The position numbers and the translations under genes were made by a program. Shown in pieces: positions 1 through 5,841 of a stretch of DNA of 6,454 bases. The first letter of the stretch is position 1. Every line of letters starts with the position of its first letter. Under the pieces are notes generated by a model. The model did not search any database and had not been told where the DNA came from. It saw nothing but the letters and a program-made list of their open reading frames with translations. Where the stretch lies: positions 1-6,454 of the forward strand of contig JBGTIS010000316.1 in the NCBI GenBank assembly GCA_041745535.1. The letters are read 5' to 3'. Origin of the DNA: JBGTIS01 sp041745535. Its GTDB lineage: Bacteria > Bacteroidota > Bacteroidia > Cytophagales > Cyclobacteriaceae.

Positions 1-135
1 GCCTGGGAAGTACAGAAAGTAGAAGAAGTAACGCAAGACGATGCTCCTGAAGAAAAAACCTATGAGTTAACCATTTCTGATGGAACGCAGTCAGGCATCA
101 TTGCCTTTGATGAAGAAGGCAATATGGTAGAGTAA
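1..135 (+). CDS. C-terminal fragment of an acidic hypothetical protein, possibly PepSY-like
   Basis: Only the last 44 codons are in the window; reading frame 1 is open from the left edge to a TAA at 133-135. The visible residues are strongly acidic, with a run of Glu and Asp around residues 8-18, and end in a segment of the form YELTISDGT...IAFDEEGNMVE. A strand, a Gly turn, then 'FD-x-x-G-x' at the extreme C-terminus recalls the end of PepSY or PepSY-like (DUF2874) domains, which are often secreted in Bacteroidota. That link is inference from a short tail; the signal peptide and any second domain would lie outside the window. The gene is convergent with the aminotransferase gene, and a strong hairpin terminator begins 29 bp after its stop. 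The coding call is fairly sure because of this terminator placement and the sensible protein composition; the family is not. Confidence 0.6.
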   Translation, partial: AWEVQKVEEVTQDDAPEEKTYELTISDGTQSGIIAFDEEGNMVE

Positions 136-163
136 CTAAAAATGCTTCTTATATTACATACCG

Positions 164-199
164 AAAAAGCTCGTGTGCCAAGGCATATGGGCTTTTTTT
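164..199 (+). terminator. Rho-independent terminator between convergent genes
   Basis: Bases 164-179 pair with 182-197 across a two-base centre (AA), giving a stem of up to 16 bp with three G-U wobbles and no mismatch. The top pair or two would open to form a real loop. Seven T's (193-199) form the right foot of the stem and the U-tract, so it fits termination of the rightward gene ending at 135. On the other strand the stem is followed by only five T's (from 168-164), so it could also stop leftward transcription from the aminotransferase gene, less strongly. The tract overlaps that gene's stop codon (198-200). Confidence 0.85.
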
Positions 200-1364
200 A
201 TTGAAAAGGCTTTTGCAATCTGCTTAATACTTTTTTTAAAGTAAATTCATCATTACACAAAGAAACCCGAATATACCTCTTTCCCTTTTTTCCGAATATA
301 AAGCCTGGTGTTAAAAATATATGCTTTTCGTATAAAATCGGATCGACAAAGCTTTCTACTGTTTCAAACGAATTGGGTATTTTGGCCCACACAAATAATC
401 CTTCCTGATTGGTATCGTAAGAACATTTCAGGATATCCAAAATTTTGTAAATAATATTACGCCTTTTACGGTAAGTATTATTTCTTTCGAGGTGCCAGCT
501 TTCCGGATTTTGCAGCGCCTGCACCGCCGCATCCTGAATTCCCTTAAACATACCAGAATCGATATTGCTTTTGATTTTGATAATTTCGTCCAGATAGGCT
601 TTTTCACCACAAATCCACCCAACCCGCCAGCCTGCCATATTGTGCGATTTGCTGATTGAATTAAGTTCTACACACACCTTTTTAGCCCCTTTTATTGACA
701 AAAGGCTTATGGGCGCCGATTTGTTCAGAATCAGGCTATAAGGATTATCGTGGCATAGTAATATTTTTTTATCGGTGGCAAATGCTACCATTTTCTCAAA
801 AAGTGTTTTACTCGCAGGTGCCCCCGTGGGCATATGCGGATAATTAACCCACATCATTTTCACCCGGCTGTAGTCCGCTTTGCCCATGGCATCAAAATCT
901 GGCTCCCAGTTTTTATTTTCCAGTAAAGGATAGGTTTGCGCTTTGGCGCCCACCATTTCCGACACAGCAGTATAAGCCGGATAACCCAGTTCCGGCACCA
1001 GCACTTCGTCGCCAGGATTTAAAAAAGTAAGAGAAATATGTGTAATTCCTTCTTTGGAGCCCATCAATGGAAGAATTTCTAAGGCAGGATCCAAAGCAAC
1101 CTGATAAACCTGAGCGTACCAATCGGCAATTGCATTTCTTAATGCGGGAATTCCTTTATAAGGTTGGTAACCATGATTGCCTGACTGAGCGGCCGATTCG
1201 CTCAGGGCTTCAACAGTTTGGGGAGAAGGCGGCAAATCCGGACTGCCAACCCCCATATTAATCACTTCTTTCCCGGCCGCCTGCATTTCGCGGATTTCCT
1301 GAAGTTTTATGGAAAAGTAATATTCTTTCAGCCCTTTTAACCGGGTAGCAGTTTCGATAATCAT
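198..1364 (-). CDS. Class I/II PLP-dependent aminotransferase (DapL/aspartate aminotransferase-like)
   Basis: A complete 388-residue fold-type I aminotransferase, of normal length for the family and cytoplasmic (no signal peptide). Visible landmarks in order are: an N-terminal GVGSPDLPP substrate-loop motif (38-46); GSKEG (102-106), which helps hold the cofactor phosphate; NYPHMPTG (174-181), the equivalent of the usual N-P-N-N-P-T-G; D206 and Y209 in HDNPYS, which contact the PLP ring; SISKS with the Schiff-base lysine K239; R247 in GWRVG; and R366 in RYIRVS, the expected alpha-carboxylate arginine. All catalytic positions are present. The general style is that of the LL-diaminopimelate aminotransferase (DapL-type) and aspartate aminotransferase group, so roles in lysine/peptidoglycan precursor synthesis or another amino-acid transamination are possible; substrate cannot be read from sequence, so no symbol is given. 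It starts 36 bp after the pgk stop with no obvious TAnnTTTG motif between, which suggests co-transcription with pgk. Confidence 0.92.
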   Translation of the reverse strand: MIIETATRLKGLKEYYFSIKLQEIREMQAAGKEVINMGVGSPDLPPSPQTVEALSESAAQSGNHGYQPYKGIPALRNAIADWYAQVYQVALDPALEILPLMGSKEGITHISLTFLNPGDEVLVPELGYPAYTAVSEMVGAKAQTYPLLENKNWEPDFDAMGKADYSRVKMMWVNYPHMPTGAPASKTLFEKMVAFATDKKILLCHDNPYSLILNKSAPISLLSIKGAKKVCVELNSISKSHNMAGWRVGWICGEKAYLDEIIKIKSNIDSGMFKGIQDAAVQALQNPESWHLERNNTYRKRRNIIYKILDILKCSYDTNQEGLFVWAKIPNSFETVESFVDPILYEKHIFLTPGFIFGKKGKRYIRVSLCNDEFTLKKVLSRLQKPFQ

Positions 1365-1400
1365 AGGTATATAATGATGAAATACAATACGGCTAATTCA

Positions 1401-2585
1401 TTAATCCAATGCTGCTACACCGGGTAGTTCCTTCCCTTCCATGTATTCCAGTAAAGCGCCACCACCGGTAGACACATAAGAAACTTTATCGCCATAACCC
1501 AACTGATTAACAGCAGCAGCGGAATCGCCACCTCCGATCAGGGAAAAGGCTCCATTTTCAGTTGCCTTCACTACGGCCTCGGCTACACATTTGGTACCAT
1601 GCGCAAAGTTAGGCATTTCAAAAACACCCATTGGCCCGTTCCACAGGATGGTTTTTGATATTTCAATAACGCCTTTAAATATTTCCTGTGCTTCATGCCC
1701 AATGTCTAATCCCATCCAGCCCTCAGGTATAGCATGGTTGTTTGCCGCGCTAATTTCAGCATCGTTATCAAAAGCACTGGCTATTACCGAATCGATGGGC
1801 AAGTGTAAATCTACTTTTTTTTCTTTTGCCTTCTGTATAAGCTCATTAGCCAGGTCCAGTTTATCATCCTCAACCAGCGATTTTCCTACTTTACCGCCCA
1901 TAGCCTTAAAAAAAGTGTACGTCATAGCGCCACCAATAATCAGGTTGTCTACCTTATCCAGTAATTTTTCGATAATCAGGATTTTATCAGAAATTTTTGC
2001 GCCTCCCATAATGGCTGTGAAAGGCTTTTCGGTATCTTCCAGTACCTTTTGCGCGTTTTTTAGTTCGGCATCCATTACATATCCGCAGCATTTGTCATCA
2101 AAATACCGGGCTATAATGGTGGTAGAGGCATGCGCGCGGTGGGCGGTACCAAACGCATCGTTAACATAAATATCGCCCAAATCGGCTAACTTTTTCGCAA
2201 ACGCTTCATCACCTTTCTCTTCTTCTTTGTAGAACCGCGTGTTTTCCAGTAAAAGCACTTCTCCGGGTTGTAATGAATTAGCTTTTTCCCTTGCCTGCTC
2301 GCCAATGCAGTCATCAGCAAACTTTACCTGTGTACCTAAAGCAGCTGAAAGATAGTTTACCACATGCTTTAATGAATACTTTTCTTCGGGACCACCTTTT
2401 GGCCGCCCCAGATGCGACATCAGGATAGCAGACCCACCATCAGTAAGAATTTTCTTGATGGTTGGGATAGCGGCTTTCAGTCGGGTATCGTCAGTTATGT
2501 TGTGTTCTTTATCGAGCGGAACATTAAAATCAACCCGAACAAGGGCCTTTTTTTCGGAAAAGTTAAAATCATTAATTGTTTTCAT
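1401..2585 (-). CDS. pgk: Phosphoglycerate kinase
   Basis: Interconverts 1,3-bisphosphoglycerate + ADP and 3-phosphoglycerate + ATP in the cytoplasm, the first ATP-forming step of lower glycolysis. The 394-residue protein has every hallmark: RVDFNVP (17-23, with D19 and N21), R35, SHLGRP (57-62), ENTRF (114-118), the NDAFGTAHRAHAS substrate stretch (142-154, with R150), the GGAK loop (194-197, with K197), the nucleotide-binding WNGPMGVFE (315-323), GGGDS (351-355) and STGGGA (372-377). Length is standard for bacterial Pgk. I chose the ATG at 2583-2585 because it gives the conserved MKTINDF-type start directly before the first strand. An in-frame ATG at 2637-2639 would add 18 residues that do not resemble Pgk. 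The consensus promoter lies 72-102 bp upstream. The aminotransferase gene follows 36 bp downstream on the same strand. Confidence 0.98.
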   Translation of the reverse strand: MKTINDFNFSEKKALVRVDFNVPLDKEHNITDDTRLKAAIPTIKKILTDGGSAILMSHLGRPKGGPEEKYSLKHVVNYLSAALGTQVKFADDCIGEQAREKANSLQPGEVLLLENTRFYKEEEKGDEAFAKKLADLGDIYVNDAFGTAHRAHASTTIIARYFDDKCCGYVMDAELKNAQKVLEDTEKPFTAIMGGAKISDKILIIEKLLDKVDNLIIGGAMTYTFFKAMGGKVGKSLVEDDKLDLANELIQKAKEKKVDLHLPIDSVIASAFDNDAEISAANNHAIPEGWMGLDIGHEAQEIFKGVIEISKTILWNGPMGVFEMPNFAHGTKCVAEAVVKATENGAFSLIGGGDSAAAVNQLGYGDKVSYVSTGGGALLEYMEGKELPGVAALD

Positions 2586-2656
2586 AATAAAAACCAGGTT
2601 AGGTATATAAATTTCAGAAATACTGGCCGGTTGCCGCATGGCTTAACCAGCGGACG

Positions 2657-2687
2657 CAAAAATATAAAGCAGATGACACACCACAAA
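2657..2687 (-). promoter_or_regulatory. Bacteroidota-type promoter for pgk
   Basis: On the minus strand, TATTTTTG (2664-2657) is an exact TAnnTTTG -7 element. TTTG (2687-2684) lies upstream, and 19 bp separate its TTG from the -7 box, a spacing typical of the TTG/TAnnTTTG promoters of this phylum. Transcription would start near 2650, giving a leader of about 65 nt before the chosen pgk ATG at 2585. The promoter sits in the 183-bp gap between the beta-barrel gene stop and pgk, which suggests pgk is an independent unit rather than relying on read-through. Confidence 0.7.
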
Positions 2688-2691
2688 CAGA

Positions 2692-2706
2692 ATGGTTATA
2701 AACCAT
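2692..2706. repeat. Short inverted repeat upstream of the pgk promoter
   Basis: ATGGTT (2692-2697) and AACCAT (2701-2706) are perfect 6-bp arms around a 3-bp centre (ATA). The element ends 4 bp upstream of the putative -33 TTTG of the pgk promoter. It could be an operator half-site pair or a weak hairpin in the tail of the beta-barrel mRNA. There is no T-run after it on either strand, so it is not a standard intrinsic terminator. Elements this short also occur by chance. Confidence 0.35.
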
Positions 2707-2768
2707 GGGTTTTGGTAAAATATAATTGAGTTAAGCAAATCAAGCGAGAAATTGCAGCTACATCAGGC

Positions 2769-3395
2769 TTAGAATTTAATTCCCAAATCCAGGGTCAGCA
2801 TATCGTTTCGTATAATAATATTGCCAATGGTGGGGTCAAACTGGTCTTTAACCACATTTACCAGACCTTTGCGAAAGGTAAAACCTCCAAAAAGGAGCGT
2901 AGAGGTGCCAAGCGGGTATTCTACTCCGGTTCCTAACAACAAATTGCTATCGAAAAACCTGAAATTCTTTATATAAAGCGTTTGTTCATTTTCTGGTTCA
3001 TCCAGAATGTTAACGTCCAGAGTGATTCCTACCTGAAAATATATTCGGGTATCAAGCGCGATTTCGTTGGTGTAGAGTTTAATAGAAGCAGGTAATTCCA
3101 GATATTGTAACCGGTATGTTTCTTCCACGCCACCTTCATCTTTTAACCCAACCCGCTTCGGCACGAAAAAAAGGCCTGAACTTACATAATAATTATCTTT
3201 AAATCCGTAATCGGCCAGAAGCCCCGCAATCATTCGTGCGCCTACTCCATTGGAAGTAAGTCGCATTGAAGGCACCTCGTCTTTCACCCGTGTGAATGAA
3301 AGGCCGGGAGATAGCTGAATGCCTAGTTTTAATTGCGCGTACGCTGAAGAAGAAATAAAAACAAGTAAAAAAATAAGGAGATACTTTCTCATCAT
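2769..3395 (-). CDS. Outer-membrane beta-barrel protein (PorT-like/OMP_b-brl family)
   Basis: A 208-residue exported protein. Residues 3-20 form a classic signal peptide (R3-K4, a hydrophobic core from L6 to I14, then AYA before Q21), so the mature protein probably begins at Gln21. The rest has alternating hydrophobic/polar segments typical of transmembrane beta strands: LGIQLSPGLSF, YYVSSGLFFVP, YRLQYLELPASIKL, RIYFQVGITLDV, LLLGTGVEYPL, STLLFGGFTF and MLTLDLGIKF. It ends in Phe, as many outer-membrane barrels do. The pattern 'LQYLELPASIKLY' is familiar from the Bacteroidota small barrels often labelled porin family or PorT family. Size suggests a barrel of about eight to ten strands; no substrate or pore function can be read. 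The start is one of two adjacent ATGs (3393-3395 or 3390-3392); the first is used here. The gene is divergent from gldB with 39 bp between starts, so the two may share regulation. No clear terminator is visible downstream. Confidence 0.85.
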   Translation of the reverse strand: MMRKYLLIFLLVFISSSAYAQLKLGIQLSPGLSFTRVKDEVPSMRLTSNGVGARMIAGLLADYGFKDNYYVSSGLFFVPKRVGLKDEGGVEETYRLQYLELPASIKLYTNEIALDTRIYFQVGITLDVNILDEPENEQTLYIKNFRFFDSNLLLGTGVEYPLGTSTLLFGGFTFRKGLVNVVKDQFDPTIGNIIIRNDMLTLDLGIKF

Positions 3396-3403
3396 AAAAA
3401 TTT

Positions 3404-3411
3404 TAATTTTG
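3404..3411 (+). promoter_or_regulatory. Candidate -7 element for gldB
   Basis: TAATTTTG is an exact match to TAnnTTTG and lies 23 bp before the gldB ATG, so the transcript leader would be short. No good TTG is present 19-21 bp upstream; the nearest is TTTC at 3385-3388, inside the start of the divergent beta-barrel gene. The minus strand of the same gap has TACCATTG (3419-3412), one base off consensus, as a weaker candidate for the beta-barrel gene. Confidence 0.5.
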
Positions 3412-3413
3412 CA

Positions 3414-3423
3414 ATGGTACCAT
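3414..3423. promoter_or_regulatory. 10-bp palindrome in the OMP-gldB divergent gap
   Basis: ATGGTACCAT is a perfect palindrome 2 bp after the gldB -7 candidate, about where its transcript would begin. It overlaps the weak opposite-strand -7 candidate. The position would suit an operator acting on both genes, but the element is short and no regulator is visible in the window. Confidence 0.3.
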
Positions 3424-3434
3424 AATTTATAATA

Positions 3435-4421
3435 ATGCGCCTAATTTTTTCAATAACACTTTTATCCCTGCTCTTGTTTTCCTGCAATGGAACAGAAGAA
3501 TGTGAAAACGCGCCTGATGTATCTTCAATTGATATCAATTTAAAAATTGAACGGTTGGAAAAAGGCCTGTTTGCGGCCCATACCAAACAGGAAGTCAAAA
3601 CTTTTCTAAACCAGAATCCTGTAGTAGCCAACCAGATTTTTATGGCTTCTCAATATCCTGATGATTCTACGCTTGTCAATCAGGTACATCAGTTAATAAA
3701 CGATCCTTATATTGATACATTATACCAGGATACAGAAGCTATTTTTAGCGATTTTTCAGCTATTACATCAGAATTTGAGCAGGCTTTCCGGTACATCAAA
3801 TATTATTTTCCCAATTTCGCTCCTCCTGTAATCAATACCATTGTTACCGGCCTCAGTGCTGATTTTTATGTTTCGGACAGTTTACTGGTAATTGGGATTG
3901 ATTTTTTTCAGGGAAAAGATGCCCAGTATCAACCCAAGGTATATGACTATATGCTAAACAGGTTCCAACCAGAATATATTGTGCCCAGTTCTATTTTGCT
4001 GTATTCCAACCGGTGGAATAATACCGACGAATCGGATAATTCTTTACTGGCGGAAATGATTTTTTACGGCAAGAGTTTTTATTTCACAAAAAAAATGTTG
4101 CCCTGTACTCCCGATAGTCTGATTATAGGCTATAGCCAACCACAAATGGAATTGGTGAGCGAAAGCGAAAAAACAATCTGGTCTTATTTTATCGATAAAC
4201 AATTATTGTATACCAATAATGAAATGGAAAAAACCCGATATTTGAGTGAGCGGCCCAGTACTATAGAAATCAGCGGTGAAGTACCCGGCAGAATTGGCCA
4301 GTGGATTGGGTGGCAAATTGTGAAAAGCTTTGCCGAGAACAATCCTGAAGTTTCTGTTAATGAGTTAATGCAAATGAAAAACGCGCAGGAAATTTTCAGA
4401 CGTGCAAAGTATAAGCCTTAA
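3435..4421 (+). CDS. gldB: Gliding motility lipoprotein GldB
   Basis: A 328-residue lipoprotein required for gliding in flavobacterial relatives, where Gld proteins work with the type IX secretion machinery. The N-terminus is a lipoprotein signal: MRLIF, a Leu-rich core, and a lipobox LFSC with acylated Cys17, followed by an acidic stretch. Family-type features are the PDVSSIDINLKIERLEKGLF segment (27-46), LLVIGIDFFQGKD (150-162), the PEYIVPS stretch (179-185), LLAEMIFYGKSFYF (204-217, with E207 and YGK at 211-213) and, near the C-terminus, PGRIGQWIGWQIV (284-296). No HExxH metalloprotease motif is present. The length is normal for GldB and no frame break is seen. In Flavobacterium gldB is followed by gldC; here the next gene is instead a convergent glycosyltransferase overlapping gldB by 26 bp, so gldC must lie elsewhere or be absent. 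The molecular activity of GldB is not known from sequence. Confidence 0.92.
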   Translation: MRLIFSITLLSLLLFSCNGTEECENAPDVSSIDINLKIERLEKGLFAAHTKQEVKTFLNQNPVVANQIFMASQYPDDSTLVNQVHQLINDPYIDTLYQDTEAIFSDFSAITSEFEQAFRYIKYYFPNFAPPVINTIVTGLSADFYVSDSLLVIGIDFFQGKDAQYQPKVYDYMLNRFQPEYIVPSSILLYSNRWNNTDESDNSLLAEMIFYGKSFYFTKKMLPCTPDSLIIGYSQPQMELVSESEKTIWSYFIDKQLLYTNNEMEKTRYLSERPSTIEISGEVPGRIGQWIGWQIVKSFAENNPEVSVNELMQMKNAQEIFRRAKYKP

Positions 4422-5610
4422 CCTCAGGTTCAGTTTCAGGCTGCAGCACGTCCAGTAATTGTTTAATCTGAATATCCTTATCAAATTCTGACTCAGCCAG
4501 ATTACGTGCTTTTTTCTTGTATGCATTCAGTAATTCGGCATCATTTACGAACCGGGCAATTTTGGGAACAATTGTTTCCGGCTGTTCCGGGTTAGAATAA
4601 AAGCCACATTCGTAAATTTCTACCAGTTCTGATAACCATCCGCGGGTGGTAGTAATACAAAGTTTACCGGCTGCTAATGTATCGAAAAACTTGTTGGGGC
4701 AATTGGCTTGCAAGCACGGATTACTGGCAAATGAAATATATGCCGCATCGGTTACATTAAGCAGCGATAACAGCCCGTATTTATTTTGGTAAGGTACAAA
4801 CCTAATGTTACTCAATTCCATATCGTGGGCCTTTTGCCGTATGTGATTCATTTCACTACCCTGTCCGGCCAACAGGAAAACCACGTTCTTTAATTTATTT
4901 TCGCAGGCATATGCCGTATTAAGAAAATACTCCAAATGGTTTACCTTGCCCACCGCCCCAAAGTAAGTAATCACAAACTTGCCTTCCACATCAAACTGAT
5001 ATTCATGATATGGATTTTTTTCAGATTTGTTGAAAAACTGGCAATCCGACATATTGGGAATAAGCAGTATGTTCTGCCGTGGTACAATTCGGGCGATATA
5101 ATCTTTAATGGTAGGCGATAGCGCGATTAGCTTATCCGCACGTTGGTACACAATTTTTTCAAACCTGTATAATATTTTCTTCAGCAATTTGCTTTTAATA
5201 ATGTTGAGTTGTACTGGAGCTTCTGGCCACAAGTCTCTTACTTCAAAAAAGTAGGGAATACCAAATTTCCACTTTACAAAAAGAGCTACCAGGCCTACAG
5301 TTAGCGGCGTAGAAGTAGCATAACACAAATCAGCGTCATTCATTTTCCGAACCAGTTTACATGCCAGAAAAACAAATGTCAAAAAAGCCATTATTCTTCT
5401 TAAAAAACCCCATTCCTGTGTATATGACACAGGTAAATAATGTACATGAATGCCATCAATAAAACTTTTAGTATACTTGGTCTGATTGTGAGTAGTGATC
5501 ATGGTAACGGTATGCCCATTCTGAACCATAGCCCGGGCTATGTAATAAGATCGAATGGCTCCCCCTTCCTCAGGGGTTTTAAAATACTGATGTACGTAGA
5601 GTATGTGCAT
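4396..5610 (-). CDS. Family 4 glycosyltransferase (GT-B fold, WbuB-like)
   Basis: A complete 404-residue GT-B glycosyltransferase that probably adds one sugar from a nucleotide-sugar donor to a growing surface polysaccharide or O-antigen unit on the cytoplasmic face of the membrane. The N-terminal acceptor domain opens with MHILYVHQYF, then EEGGAIR (14-20), the glycine-rich donor-site loop of GT4 enzymes. EVRDLWPEAP (123-132) and ALSP (163-166) follow, in the style of the WbuB group. The C-terminal donor domain has IPNMSD (184-189), YFGAVGKVNHLEYFL (216-230), FLLAGQGSE (245-253) and PNKFFDTLAAGK (305-316), which holds the place of the usual ExxxxxxxE region with Asp310 where many homologues have Glu. 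A Leu/Phe-rich stretch near 71-87 may touch the membrane. Donor and acceptor cannot be assigned. The 3' end overlaps gldB tail-to-tail by 26 bp. The AsnB-like gene upstream on the same strand suggests a polysaccharide locus. Confidence 0.92.
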   Translation of the reverse strand: MHILYVHQYFKTPEEGGAIRSYYIARAMVQNGHTVTMITTHNQTKYTKSFIDGIHVHYLPVSYTQEWGFLRRIMAFLTFVFLACKLVRKMNDADLCYATSTPLTVGLVALFVKWKFGIPYFFEVRDLWPEAPVQLNIIKSKLLKKILYRFEKIVYQRADKLIALSPTIKDYIARIVPRQNILLIPNMSDCQFFNKSEKNPYHEYQFDVEGKFVITYFGAVGKVNHLEYFLNTAYACENKLKNVVFLLAGQGSEMNHIRQKAHDMELSNIRFVPYQNKYGLLSLLNVTDAAYISFASNPCLQANCPNKFFDTLAAGKLCITTTRGWLSELVEIYECGFYSNPEQPETIVPKIARFVNDAELLNAYKKKARNLAESEFDKDIQIKQLLDVLQPETEPEVKAYTLHV

Positions 5611-5841
5611 GATCCGTAAAGAAAATTTAAGTCAGCCTAAATTTACAAAACTAAAAATAAGAAAGCTTGTTGGAATTATTTTATTATGCAACAATTTTCT
5701 TCTCAGGATGTTTTCAAAATCTTACAACACGAAAATAGAAAGAGAGGATCAAATTATTGATATTTCAAAAAATTAAATTAAAAAATTCCGAATTGCCATT
5801 GTTTCACGTTCTAAATTCATGCCACAAAATTGTACTTTTTC
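5611..5841. other. AT-rich intergenic region, no gene seen
   Basis: These 231 bp separate the AsnB-like stop from the glycosyltransferase start, both leftward. The region is distinctly AT-rich with many A and T runs. Apart from the -7 candidate at 5646-5653 I find no convincing hairpin terminator, RNA gene or protein-coding frame. The short AATTC/GAATT self-complementary stretch at about 5784-5794 has no room for a loop. A rightward open frame beginning at 5757 runs antisense into the AsnB-like gene and is not protein-like. Confidence 0.6.
5646..5653 (-). promoter_or_regulatory. Candidate -7 element for the glycosyltransferase gene
   Basis: On the minus strand TAGTTTTG (5653-5646) exactly fits TAnnTTTG, 35 bp before the ATG at 5610. 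No TTG lies 19-21 bp upstream; the nearest are two TTGs at 5689-5694, too far for a normal -33 box. It suggests the glycosyltransferase gene can be transcribed separately from the AsnB-like gene. Confidence 0.5.

Noticed and set aside
428..622. Short leftward frame overlapping the aminotransferase gene
   Set aside because: It lies in another frame of a well-supported enzyme gene and shows no domain or signal. The same holds for the frames at 913-1122, 1067-1261, 3392-3631 and 4936-5121.
1591..2169. 192-codon rightward open frame
   Set aside because: It lies wholly antisense inside pgk, whose identity is certain. Its translation is rich in Ser, Ile and Ala as expected of a shadow frame, and no promoter motif precedes it.
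2412..2729. 105-codon rightward open frame spanning the start of pgk
   Set aside because: It is antisense to the pgk N-terminus and promoter; composition is not protein-like and nothing suggests a start signal.
5415..5433. 7-bp inverted repeat CCTGTGT-ATATG-ACACAGG
   Set aside because: It sits in the middle of the conserved glycosyltransferase coding sequence with no T-tract and no promoter nearby; a chance repeat is the simplest reading.
5784..5794. AATTC/GAATT self-complementary stretch followed by T-runs on the minus strand, as a terminator for the AsnB-like gene
   Set aside because: The arms are only 5 bp of mostly A-T pairs with a one-base centre, so no stable hairpin can form.
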